This document shows, in pieces, positions 8,570 to 18,198 of a stretch of 18,865 nucleotides of DNA. The notes under the pieces are model-generated. The model did not search any database and was not told where the DNA came from. It saw nothing but the letters and a program-made list of their open reading frames with translations. How positions within the stretch are numbered: position 1 is the first letter of the stretch; each line of letters begins with the position of its first letter. Origin of the DNA: Amoebophrya sp. AT5.2 (lineage: Eukaryota; Sar; Dinophyceae; Syndiniales; Amoebophryaceae); assembly GCA_005223375.1 (NCBI GenBank), contig RXOD01004719.1, positions 1 to 18,865 on the forward strand, in the 5' to 3' direction. The translations under genes and the position numbers were made by a program.

Positions 8570-11500
8570 AGAAGGCGGCGCCTCCCGCTTCTTTACCGAT
8601 GACGCGGGATGTGAGGACGAGCTGGAGCCACTTGATTTTTTCGCAGTGCTTGTGGTTTTCGTCTGACTTCTTACTGCCACCTCTGCCCCACCTTCCTCTG
8701 TTTCACTTTCAAGCGTCATCGCGGAATGCGTGGAGGAGGATCGGACGTCCTGCTCTCCTGGGGGTGGCGACACCCTCGGAATCCGCGTCGCAACAATTGT
8801 TGGTGGCTGGGAAGTTGTCCCCGATTGTGGACCACTCGCAGAACTGGTTCGCCCCACGTACTGTGCATTCCAGCGATCGTAGGTTGCCTCCACGAGTCCT
8901 TGTGCGGAAGTTCCTGCGATCGTTCCCCGCAGCTGTCCGAAATGCTGTCCCAGCTCGACTCGAAAAGCGTACGCAAAGTACGTCCAGAACAGTTTGAAAT
9001 CCACAAACTCGTGCTCCACGCCCCGCCAGAAAGCGACAAGCTGGTCGAGGAGAAGGGGAATTTCTTCTTCTCCGTGCAGCCGCGTTTGCGAAGTATCGTT
9101 ACCACGCGCCCCCCGAGGGTTGTTCGCTGCGACGTGGAGGTGGTCGTTGACGATGTTCAATATTTCCGTCAGAAGCTTCCACAAACACGGCGGGCTTCGA
9201 GGGTTCAATCGCAGCAAACAAAGCAAGAGCTCAGAGAGCTCCTTGCAGGTTCCGTCTTGAGGCTCCCGAGCTCGAACGCATGTTGCCTCCACTTGTTCGC
9301 GCAGTGAGTTTACCACGTTTTCGGTCGTGCCGGCCCCGAGCAGTGTGTCCAGTGCGTCAGCCAGGGAGCGGTACTCTTCGAGAGGCCGCCAGCCTGCCTT
9401 CCTCGAGAGCAGGACTCGGGGGATCACCACCTCGGGACGGAGGTCGTCCAGGAGAGCGGCCTCCTTCGATTGGAGCCCGGAGAGCTCCTCCTTTTGCTGC
9501 TGAATGCGCTCCTTCAGACGAGGCTGATGTTGGGGAGAGAGTTGGGGGAGACTACGACATTGATGGCGAGAAAGGAATGTTGATGGGTAAACGGACAGAA
9601 AAAGTGGTCACGTATAAATGTTCAAAGTGAACGTCAACAAGCTGTGTAAAAGAAATGAAAAAACGACGTACGAATGTTTTCTCCTCCAAGAACACGATGT
9701 GTTCGTCCTTCTCCTCCAACAAGGTTGTCGCCTTCCTCTCCTTCTCCCGAATGGCATTCACTTCACCCTGCAGTTGCTTTGCCTCTTTTTTCCAGTACTC
9801 CACATCCACCACCAAGTCGGCCTTTTGCGAGTGCACCTCGTCGAGGGATTTCTTCATGCTTTCGTACACCTCCCCCTCCAAGTAACCGATGTGCTTCAGT
9901 TGTTCGCCCACTTCTCTCTGGAGCGACCGCTGCTTCTTTTTCAGCTTCTCGATGTCTTTCACGTAGCCGTCGACGGCCTGTTTTAAGTGCGCGATCACGT
10001 CGTTCTGCTGACCAACTTTCTGTTGGAGTTTTTTCGACTGCTCGAGGAAGCGTTTCTGGTACTCCGCGCGGTTCGGCGAAAACTGCCGAACGAGAGCGCG
10101 CAGCCGCTTCTGCGACGAGACGAGCTCGGTAAACTCCGCAACCTGCTGCTCACGTAGCTCCGGGCGGCAGGAGGTCTGGTAAGAAGAGCCAGTGGAATAA
10201 AAGAATCATTTCCATTGATAGATTTTTCGCCGTCGCAGTTGACTCGAACTTCTAGATACCAACTAAGTCACGAAAGGAACTTCAGACTCGTCTGAGTATC
10301 GATTAGTTTTATTAGTACCAAGAAGAATTCGATGCACTGCTTCAATTCCACGTTCGCGTAGAGGGTGCGGTCCGATAGTTCCGCGCCCGTGAGCGGGTGG
10401 GTGTTATTTTTCACCAACCACTCGGCAATGGCGGCCCGTTCGAAGGTGTCTCCGTTTCGCAAATACACCGGGTCAACCATGATTCCATCTGTCAGAGGGC
10501 ATAAAAACGAAGCGGGAACGCGAACGGACGGAAGCGGCAATTCACCCTGGGGCTGACCAAGAGCGCCGCGAGGAGGCCCAGATGAAGTTGCGCCGCTACG
10601 GTTTTTCTTGACCATGTTGAACTCGTTTGGCGATGCCGCGCTTTCACCAGAAGTTGAAGGATGAATCGTAAGGAGATCTGCATGAACTTCCTCGGCAGTC
10701 GTCCCTCCAGAGGGTCGCGCAGCGGGTGGGGGAGGTGGCGGCGGCTGGTCCTTGTTGTGATATGTCCCAGCACCGCGTCCGGTTCCTTCATCAACCGAAA
10801 GTCTATCGTGCTCGCGCGTGCTCAATCCTGGCGAAGATGATGCTGCAATCGGGGACTCTGTCGGTGAATGCAGAAAAATCATATTCCGCTCAGCTGTGTG
10901 GCTATCTTCCGGCGGACCTCCATGAGACGAAGAGGCTGACGCGAGCGGCGGTGGTGGTGGTGGTGGTGGTGGTGGCGGTTGCTGTTGCACCGCTTGCGCA
11001 AAGGTGGACAGCGAGCTTTTTATCATCTTTGAGGAAGCAAAGGTCGCGGTAGATGACGGCATTAAAACGTCATCAAACAGACGGTCCACAGCATCCACGA
11101 GGCTTTCTTCACATTTCTGTTCAAGTGAAGTAGCGTCGAATTGGAGGATCTTCGTCCTTGCAGATGATGTCACACCTCCTGCTCCCCGCGAAGAAGAGGC
11201 CACGGAATCAGGAGAGAGGGACGTGGACACAGCCCGTGTACTTTTGCTGACTGTTGCGTCTACGTGGCCACTTCTCGCGCCGCCGTCGTTTCGGTTTTCA
11301 TCCGTTTCCTTGCCGTCTTCCGATGCGACAAGAAACGGCTTCGCCGTCGCAGCAGGAGGTCTTTTAGCGTCAACCGGTGCAGCGACGACTGGTACAACTG
11401 ATGCATTCGGTGGGTCTGTCCTCGATTGGTCTTGGTTATCGATCGACGCTGCTTCAGCAACTACTTGGACCGAGGATGACGATGAGATCGCTGGCAAACA

Positions 11501-12598
11501 GGAACTCGTGCTTGTCTGCTGGACAGTGGCAGACGACAAGGATTCTCCACAACCAGTCCCGGCATCTTCATCAGTTTGTGCAGAAGGACTTCCTTTTCTA
11601 TCAGCTGCTTCCGCTTCCGCTGCTGCATCCTCGTCCTCTTCTTTTATTATTTCGGGTTCTTGGTGCCCGCCTAGCAGATGCCGTTGCCCCTTCCCTTGCG
11701 CTTGCGACGAGGGATACGATTGCTGCATGCCCGTCACGATAATGCTGCTTGTCGTGCTGCTCGACGACGATGACGAGGGCGCCGACGCGTTTGAGTTTGG
11801 CACCGTAGGGTGAAGCGCCGCAACATTTTTACCTTCACGTGAAGGTATAATTCGGTCGTCCGGATGAAGATCGCGTCGCGTCCTACCACGACCACCTTGT
11901 CCAGCACTAGCACGTCGAGAACCTCGGGAACCTTCGTGACCGCTGCCGCGAGAACGGTCCTCCACTGGACTCGCACTGCCCGCCTCCAGCACGGACATCA
12001 ACTCTGCGCTTGCGCCGCGACCAGAAAAAGTAGGCACTTCTCCACCTCCTCCTCCCGTAAGAGTCCTTCCACCACCCGCACTGCTCGTGCCGGAACTCGT
12101 CGTGACGCCCCCGAAGCTGCGGGACAGTGCACCACCCCCGCCGATGGCTGTAGTTTTGTAAAACGAGGACACCTCGAACGTTTCGTCGTAGCCGACGTTA
12201 AAATCCACGGATCGCGTGCCCGACGGCTGCCGCGATGTCGTCCAACCAAGGCTGTTGCGGGGGGAAGACCTTTTGCGTGACGGTCGGAGAGACGGAGAGA
12301 ACCCGCCATTGGAAGCAGTTCTGGTTGCCGTTTTGTCGTCGTTGCGATCATCTTCTGAGGAAACTCCTGGAGGAAGGCCTCCTGCGTTGTTGCCCCTCTC
12401 CAGGACCCGGTCGAGGGCGGCAGTATCACGGAGTATGGCGTTGTCCAAGATCTCGCGAACGGGCAGAGGATAGTCAGGATCATCCGTGGAACTACTGGCG
12501 CTGATGTTGACCATCGGAGCGGAAGCGCTAACGTCAGCAGGGACGTTCGGGTTCGTCATCTCCGCGAGGAGGCGTGACTCTTCCGGAGTCGCACTCAT
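8558..12598 (-). CDS. Large U-box protein with disordered N-terminus and coiled coil (probable E3 ubiquitin ligase)
   Basis: Three phase-0 exons: 12598-10319, 10175-9672 and 9523-8558; 1,249 aa. The first ATG after in-frame TAA 12674 is 12598; a frame can be drawn to 12655 but would start on GTG. Residues 1-690 are Ser/Gly/Ala/Pro-rich and disordered, with poly-Ser and two poly-Pro runs. Residues 694-760 are a U-box: FLCPLTDGIMVDPVYLRNGDTFERAAI, then EWL, then THPLTG and NVELKQCIEFF. U-boxes use salt bridges instead of zinc to bind E2 enzymes, so ubiquitin ligase or E4 activity is inferred. Exon 2 is one long coiled coil (QKRFLEQSKKLQQ, IEKLKKKQRSLQREVGEQLK). Exon 3 is helical (about 960-1120) and ends in a Ser/Lys-rich tail. 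Introns 10176-10318 (GTACTA...CCAG) and 9524-9671 (GTACGT...ATCAG) link what would otherwise look like separate genes. No armadillo or TPR partner domain was seen. Confidence 0.8.
10951..10978. repeat. GGT trinucleotide microsatellite encoding poly-proline
   Basis: A near-perfect GGT run on the plus strand encodes eleven consecutive prolines (about residues 538-549) of the U-box protein on the minus strand. Such runs vary in length by slippage. A shorter GGTGG-type run near 10724-10740 encodes a second proline tract. Confidence 0.8.
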
Positions 12599-13656
12599 GG
12601 CGCCCGTCACACGCGGAATACCAGTTGTATACGAGTCCTCGTTGTCGAGGAGCACAGTTTACGCGATGTTTTGGAGGAGCTGCATGAAGGGGCTCCGGCT
12701 CCGCAGTCGGCGCTTGAAAAACCGTTTATATATACGGGCGTGAAGATCTAGATCTTTCTGCTGCGCTCGCGAAAGTTCATCGGTACTATGACTACCGAGG
12801 ATAAAAAGAGAAGCAATGAATGGAGCTACCTGGAGCTGCTGGTAGATAAAGTGGCAACGAACTACCTACGGCTACCATACCAATATTAGAAGATCAAGAT
12901 GATTGAAATAAACCACTTCTCGAGCAGTGAGCAGGTTGCTACTATTAAGTAGTTACTCGTCTTCAACATTGATTTGTGCTTAATCCTCGTGAGGCGAGAA
13001 TAGACAGTATACAGGAACAGCTTTTTATCATGTGTCACGCAGATACACGCTTGCTACACGACGGCCACACTGTCAGCCTCAGCTCAACAGATTATTTCTA
13101 TATGGGAGCGCTAGGGAAGATCCAGCTACTCAGCTTCACGAACAGGAAGTGCAAATTGTAGGCGGAAGCTATCATATCGGGTCACTCATGGTCCCCATCT
13201 CTGCAAAAATTGATTTAAAGCGTTGAGCAGGGATTGATTCACGACGCTTGATGATCTGTCAATGCTTACAGCACGGTAACACGACCGACGACACAAGAAA
13301 AAACCTCCGACGCGATGATCAGCGACTACTCTGAAGTACCTTCGTCACTCGCTTGGGCAGCGTTGATGAGTGTGCCGCGCACTAAGCAGAACACCACTTG
13401 CTCTTCTGGCTTTGGCTATCTTGCTTGTTCTTCAAAAACGCACAGACACGGCACACCGCGTGATGGTCGAATTCCATATTTATAACATAAGAAAGCGAAA
13501 ATGAGTTGCTGCAGTTGTACGAAACATCGATGTCATTGTGATGTGCTGGTGTACGCGGCGGATGTTTTTCTATCTAAGGCTGCGTGACAAAAAGACGTAT
13601 ATATTCAAAATGCTGCGTCAGGGTTAATAGCGTTATTCATCTTATTACAGCCTCTT
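12599..13656. other. Intergenic region, no secure gene
   Basis: About 1 kb between the OLA1-like gene and the U-box gene, AT-richer than the flanking exons. It contains only short frames. The best is a 31-codon minus frame at 13477-13382 with a CxxC (MEFDHHAVCRVCAFLKNK...), which has no support beyond its composition. No tRNA, repeat array or introner pair was found. It must contain the promoter of the U-box gene. Confidence 0.5.
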
Positions 13657-15405
13657 TTACAGCTTCATACTTGCTCGCTGCCCGCCGCTTCCGGAGTTTT
13701 TGTTCAATTGAAACTCCACGACGTCCTCCGCGTCCTCGAACACGTAGTCCTTTCCTTTTTTCACCTTCGACCCCACCAGCTTGGCGCCGGCAGTCACGAT
13801 ATCGTTGTATTTCCACACCAGCGCGGCGTTGAACGTCTTTGGGAAGTCTCGGTGTATCGCGCCACTCGCTGCGTCGCAGGTCCAATCCCTTGGAAAGAGC
13901 CAAGAGCGCGCCTCCATGTCTCCTGCCGTGTAAAAGATGGAAAGGCCGAGGGATGCTTTCCGGATCTTATGGTGGAGCAAGTCGGTGAGCACTGAAGATG
14001 TCGGCGCGAATATATTTTCCAACCCGAACGACTCCAGGTATTCCTGGTGGAAGGACCCGGGCCCGGTTCCGTCGCGCGCGAGCTGTTGCAAATCAAGCTC
14101 GAGGGAGGAAGAGACAGTAAGCACGCCAGCACTTTTCTTTCCTTGATCTCGTGGTTTTGACCCGCCCAGCAGCTGCTAAGTGGCCAGCTTCAGCTGCTAA
14201 GTACATCTAGAATCTCTGAACAATCGAGGTCTGCACTTTCGTAGGTCTTGTCGGAGACTGATGATCATAGGAAAGGGGAAACTCAACGAAGTAGGTATCA
14301 GTCACGCAGAAAGAACTTTTTGTAGTGCCCGCTGGCGGGGGCCTGTCGTTTGTACGCACGACGCTAGATATTCGATGCTGTTGATCTGTGCGGCCTTGTG
14401 GCCCATACCCTTCCCCCCAATAATGAGGCATCTGTAAAACGCCCCGCGCGGTCGCGTTTCGCGCAGGGCGGTCGGAGCGCTGGCTGTGTTCCGCCACTAC
14501 GGGGGGTCCACCTAACCTACCTGTATCTATAAGTACCCTTGCTCCCTTAGTCCTCGTTGGACGGATCATAGTGGTTTTGCTGCTGCCGTTCCCGCCGTGG
14601 AGCGTTGGCGCTTCGCATACTCATCTGGCGAGAGGTTCACGACGGACACGAATCCCTTTGTGCAGAGAAGTTGGCTCCAGACATCAGGTGGTATCCGCTC
14701 CTTATGTACCGCCTGCGCGCTGGAGCTGGCGTCGCCTACTGCTAGTACCGGTTCACCGGCCTCCAGCAATTTGCGCAACTTGTCAATCTCTGGGAGAACG
14801 ACCCGATCGAAGTCCAAACCGCCCGACAGGCTCTTCTTCTTCAGCGTGGGCAGTCGCTTCTCCAGATACTCGAGATCTGCAGCGCGAAAGTGCGACTGCA
14901 GTGCCTCTGCAGCTTCTGTTAGCATGTTTTCTCTGGTAGCGGTTTTAGTTTCAGTTGGAGAACATAATTCCTGTTCATCAAATGCAGCAGTGACGTGGCA
15001 AAACCCAGCGCAAGCTCGAGCTTCGCTCATCCAGCGCTTGTCGTCTTCGAGATCCACGTCGAGTTCCTGCAGCAGAATCGAAGCCGGCACCGCTTTGGTT
15101 TTCAGCAGCCGCGAGAGATTCTGTAATTTCGGGTCGTCTGCAAGGGAAAGCTGCAGTGGAGCGCGATTTTGCTTGATTTCCGCGTTATCATCCGCTTCCG
15201 CGTCTTCGTGAGCACTATCTACTACCGTCTCTGTCTTTTTTGTTGTTTCGGCTTGGCTATGGCTCGCATTCTTTGCAGCCGCTGAGATGGCCTTGAGCAG
15301 TGTGCTTTTCCCGGCATTGCACTCCCCGATCACGGCACAAGTCTTGTTGAAATGCACCGGCAAAGAGCGGCGATGGAAACAAGCGGGGGCGGAACGATGC
15401 ATCAT
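13657..15405 (-). CDS. OLA1/YchF-family protein with degenerate nucleotide-binding motifs
   Basis: Exons 15405-14571 and 14150-13657 are separated by element B; 442 aa, ending TAA. ATG at 15405 follows an in-frame TGA. OLA1/YchF are Obg-related ATPases that bind ribosomes. Residues 22-45 have an intact P-loop (GECNAGKS, 27-34). Then ADDPKLQNLSRLLKTKAVPAS fits the family's 'DPRLDKL...PATI' stretch, CHVTAAFDEQEL fits 'HVVRCFED', and ADLEYLEKRLPTLKKK fits its helical insert. The C-terminus is the TGS domain (FYTAGDMEARSW, GAIHRDF, KGKDYVFEDAEDVVEF). However, the G3 segment normally reading DIAGLVKGA is ELDVDLEDD, and the G4 NxxE is NLSP. The first 20 residues have five Arg/His, hydrophobic and Ser residues and no acidic ones, suggesting a mitochondrial presequence. 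It is probably a divergent paralogue with weakened hydrolysis. Confidence 0.85.
14156..14570 (+). mobile_element. Element B: introner-like intron inside the OLA1-like gene
   Basis: A 415-bp insert flanked by GTGGT (14151-14155 and 14571-14575); identity continues through GTGGTTTTG, nine bases. The ends are inverted: TTTGACCCGCCC at 14156 against TATGATCCGTCC read inward from 14570 (9 of 12 identical), with looser similarity to about 27 bp (CTAAG shared). The only GT that could be a donor near the exon end lies too early and would remove conserved residues. Excision between the repeats joins AAAKP to RDQGKK in frame and gives the loop length seen in human OLA1. Core motif GGCATCT (14427-14433) and hairpin (14440-14470) match element A but lie antisense to the host gene. 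Confidence 0.85.
14440..14470 (+). repeat. GC-rich hairpin core of element B
   Basis: CGCCCCGCGCG (14440-14450) and CGCGCAGGGCG (14460-14470) pair with one mismatch around a 9-nt loop. It is preceded by AATGAGGCATCT and followed by GTCGGAGCGC, comparable to CTCAGAGCGC beyond the stem of element A. Confidence 0.75.
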
Positions 15406-15552
15406 TTTGCTGATGCGCTGGGTTGTTGCCGTTGCGATTCTTGGGATTTCTTTTGGGATTCATCTAAATCGCAAGGATAAGGAATTCGTTTTGGTGTTTT
15501 TCTGCGTTCGGATTTTCTGGTGCTGAGGCAGGCACACACGACGAATATCTAC

Positions 15553-15913
15553 ATGTACGAGTGGCTGGGGGAGAATTGCGTGGAGCTGGAGACCAACGGA
15601 ACATCGCTAGCAGGAGCGTCGCATCAGCCAAATTATGGGCCTACTGTAAAAGCGGCCCACGACGAAGGATGTGGAAGTAGAACAACAGCTGAATGATTTT
15701 ATGACGCGCTTGATGTTGTTCTGTCTTCTGGTGTCGCGAGTCGCTTCAGCGATATTATTCGTACGGTTTTCCTAACCGCAGAGCAATGCCAATGAATGTG
15801 TTGACCTGGCAGCAGATTACAACACCCAAACCACGCGGCTGGTCGTTGGCGCCTTTCTGTGCCTGTTCTTACTGTTGCGTGTTGCCCTACGGCTCTGGCT
15901 AGTCTGTTGCTAA
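15553..15913 (+). CDS. Small tail-anchored membrane protein, two exons
   Basis: Exon 15553-15645 (ATG in CTACATGTACG, in-frame TAA upstream) and exon 15782-15913 (TAA) join in phase 0 through a 136-bp intron with GTAAAA donor and a pyrimidine-rich acceptor, GTTTTCCTAACCGCAG. The 74-residue product starts MYEWLGENCVELETNG and has a hydrophilic middle. It ends in one membrane segment, residues 51-73 (VVGAFLCLFLLLRVALRLWLV), with only two Cys after it. This is the layout of a C-terminally anchored protein facing the cytosol. Its start lies 148 bp from that of the OLA1-like gene on the opposite strand, so the two may share a promoter region. Family not recognised. The evidence is splice signals plus the anchor, so a chance assembly remains possible. 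Confidence 0.5.
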
Positions 15914-16159
15914 AGCATAAGCAGCGCACAGTCCTGTGCGGAGCTTCATACGCACAGCGAGCAAACACGAAAGAGTTTAAGAGCATCAGCGGTATCCCGT
16001 GCCGTGCTCTGACCTGGCATCTCGTGCCGTGGTGGTCGTCCACGACCATTCACTTCATCCTCATACAGGATTTCATCATTCATGACCAACAGTACAGAAT
16101 GCGTAGTCGTTGTCGTCGTCAAATTTTTCGTCATCTTTCAATATTTTGATTCACAGGAC
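15914..16159. other. Convergent 3' ends
   Basis: A 246-bp gap between the plus-strand small membrane-protein gene and the minus-strand ferredoxin gene. It holds both 3' UTRs. A short hairpin, TGGTCGT-CC-ACGACCA, lies at about 16032-16047. No coding region is supported. Confidence 0.4.
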
Positions 16160-17026
16160 TCAATGCCCGACCGGTTTGTGTCCATCCACGTAAAAGTTCA
16201 GTGTGTGTTTTGGTAGTTTTATCACCTCGTTCTCGTACAGCTCCTTTTTCACGATGCACTGGCACCCTAGCCTGCTTGTCTCGGTCAGGTCTGGCGCTAG
16301 ATCCAGCATGTCCTGCTCTTCGTCCTCAGGGTACTCCAACTTCCCGAACAATCCCTCCGACAGGACCACGTGGCACGTGGAGCAAGCGAGGGCTCCCTCG
16401 CACGCGCCCTCGACGGGAATTTCGTTCATGTGCGCAACTTCGAGCAGCGACTTCCCCACCACCGCGTCCACCTCCCTTTCGCCCTCGCCCGGAATGTCGA
16501 AAGTCAGCTTGATTCGCTCCGCGTTCGGGTCCACGTCGTGGGAGTGGAAACGAGCTTGATTCCGGAGGTGGGGGAGGTGGGCACTACCCAGACACTGGAA
16601 TTTTTTTTTGAGTGGTGCTGCTGCTGTGGAAGAACGTGGAGGACGTGCAACTGCGTCAGACAATCTACTCCAGCAAGAAGAACCGCGAGGCGGCGCCCTA
16701 CCCCGCGCTAGCAGCCGCAGAGGGAGGCCGAAAGATGTAGGCCGCGGAGCAGATGCGCCATCGCCAGACAAAGCAGGACCAGGAGATCCGGCGGAAGCCG
16801 TAGCCATGCACCTTCTGTTCGAAGTCATACTGCTGAAGTTACTGGAACAGGAACTGGAGCTCTCGGTGTAAGTAGGACCACTCACCGCGGCTGATCTTGA
16901 CCCAATGCAGGCATGTCTATGATGAAAGTTTGGCGAAGCCGAGACTTGCGCTGCGCGTTGCAGCATGAGCGCTCCCAAAGCCGGACGCTCGGCAACAGTG
17001 CGGTACGCGAGATTCATTTTTTTCAT
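16160..17026 (-). CDS. Mitochondrial-type [2Fe-2S] ferredoxin (adrenodoxin/Yah1 family)
   Basis: Carries electrons from ferredoxin reductase to Fe-S cluster assembly in mitochondria. ATG at 17026 directly follows TAA; a second ATG is at 17017. If unspliced the product is 288 aa. The ferredoxin domain fills the last 126 residues: RIKLTFDIPGEGEREVDAVVG, then VEGACEGALACSTCHVVL, then LGCQC, ending LPKHTLNFYVDGHKPVGH. Cluster ligands C209, C215, C218 and C255 show the exact C-x5-C-x2-C-x36-C spacing of adrenodoxin. The N-terminus (MNLAYRTVAERPALGALMLQRAA) is presequence-like. I favour an in-frame intron at 16885-16595 (GTGAGT...TTCCAG), which would reduce the protein to 191 aa, near the usual family size, and remove a Ser/Pro/Arg-rich stretch. 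The frame is open either way. Domain call is secure; exon structure is not. Confidence 0.9.
   Translation of the reverse strand: MKKMNLAYRTVAERPALGALMLQRAAQVSASPNFHHRHACIGSRSAAVSGPTYTESSSSCSSNFSSMTSNRRCMATASAGSPGPALSGDGASAPRPTSFGLPLRLLARGRAPPRGSSCWSRLSDAVARPPRSSTAAAPLKKKFQCLGSAHLPHLRNQARFHSHDVDPNAERIKLTFDIPGEGEREVDAVVGKSLLEVAHMNEIPVEGACEGALACSTCHVVLSEGLFGKLEYPEDEEQDMLDLAPDLTETSRLGCQCIVKKELYENEVIKLPKHTLNFYVDGHKPVGH
16595..16885 (-). other. Probable in-frame ferredoxin intron with short inverted ends
   Basis: The donor CCGCG|GTGAGTGG is close to consensus; the acceptor CAAAAAAAAATTCCAG is acceptable. Length 291 is a multiple of three, which is why the frame reads through. TGAGTGGTCCTACT at the 5' end and TGAGTGGTGCTGCT read inward from 16609 are inverted copies (11 of 14 identical). 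It also contains ATGGCGCATCTG, similar to the ATGGGGCATCT before the hairpin of element A. It may be an introner that has gained ordinary splice sites; no target duplication is visible. Confidence 0.45.
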
Positions 17027-17335
17027 TTATGAAGGTATGATTTGAGATAGTGGTTGTAGTACAGCCACAGCGTACTAGACGTTGAGACGATCGAAAAATT
17101 ATTCTTCTTGCTTCTTATCTTGTGTCTAACAGATAGGTAGCTCAAAGTCAAAACAAGTGGGTGTGCGGCTGTCGTTTGGAAAGATACGAAAACGAAAATG
17201 AAGTGAGTCGTCCGCAAGGGCAAGGGAAGCGTTTTATGAGGTTGTGCCGGTGGGGGCCTGCGTGGTTAATAAACCCGAATAAAAACGTAGACGAAGAGGA
17301 AGTGCTTGGCAAGAACATATAGTAGATACAGCTAC

Positions 17336-17993
17336 TCACAAGCAGGGTCTCATTTTCGTGTGCATGATTATTTTGGAACGCCCCACTGAGTCGTGACAGA
17401 TCCGTGAACCACGTGGTGATCTGATCAAAGACTGCAACCTAGTATCGCTTTGAACACAACTACAAACACGTCTGATTTCCACCGGCAGCCTGGTCGGGAA
17501 GCGCAAGGGCAACTCGAACTCAATGCGGCTCCAGCCCGGGGCAGGAAACGTAACGAGTATTTTTTCCACCATGATTCTAGTTCGTTCAAATTCAAGTGTT
17601 TGCAGCTTCAAGCTCCTCTGAGATATCGAATCAGTAGTTGCAGTGCGCGAGTTCATTTCTGTATGGCACGATCACGAAAAAAAAGCTCAAACGTCAAAAT
17701 AGCTGCATCAAGATCGACCGCCTATCGATGACAGTTCATTCAGCGATCGGTACAATCACAACGTTCTCCCGGGTCCTAAAAAAAACTAAAAATTCCACTC
17801 ACCTGCAGGATCCAAAAATAGGCCTGAATCTACACGATCCTCAAAAGCGTTTCACACCTGCTGCGACGTCTGCATCCGTCTTTCGTGTATCTATATTGAG
17901 TTCATCAATTTCAATACCTTGCTGAGTAGCGTCGCTAAATGATCCATTGAAACGATGCAACTCGAAAGCGGCCTTTCTATCGGCACTCGAGTC
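17336..17993 (-). CDS. Doubtful or broken gene, two possible exons
   Basis: Segment 17993-17813 reads DSSADRKAAFELHRFNGSFS, then DATQQGIEIDELNIDTRKTD, then ADVAAGVKRF and a stop. If one T of a TTTT run is skipped, it continues EDRVDSGLFLDPA to a strong CAG|GTGAGT donor at 17812. From acceptor CCATACAG at 17659 the phase fits MNSRTATTDSISQ..., including MVEKILVTFPAPGWSRIEFE, open to TGA at 17336. The composition looks coding, but there is an in-frame TGA (17996-17994) just upstream, the one-base slip is unexplained, and I recognise no family. It could be a degraded gene, a sequencing indel, or UTR sequence of the ferredoxin gene read by chance. Confidence 0.25.
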
Positions 17994-18198
17994 TCACGGC
18001 CGGTGAAGACAAGATAGTGCGACTATCAGTATGGATGTTCCGGACGCGGTAATCAACACGCCACGTCGAGGACCGAAGAAGATGGATACAAACATATATT
18101 AATGTACGACCTTGATCTGACTTCTTTTTCCTCCCAGCTGGAAAAATGCCCTGGAAAAATAGTTACTTCTGCAGCCGATTTTTAGTTTAATTTTTTCC

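Noticed and set aside
11004..11813. 269-codon plus-strand open frame
   Set aside because: It is a shadow of the Ser/Ala-rich U-box exon on the minus strand.
13382..13477. 31-codon minus frame with CxxC
   Set aside because: Too short, a lone CxxC, and no conserved family or splice partner.
14207..14569. 120-codon minus frame inside element B, possible transposase remnant
   Set aside because: No recognisable motif, out of frame with both exons, and the GC-rich sequence can stay open by chance.
16016..16050. Fourth copy of the GGCATCT-hairpin core
   Set aside because: GGCATCT alone is expected about twice in this length. The hairpin is short, the site is not in an intron, and no inverted ends flank it.
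1487..17996. Reassigned TGA codon, because two doubtful frames contain TGA
   Set aside because: Ferredoxin and enkurin end at TGA where homologues end, so TGA is a stop here.
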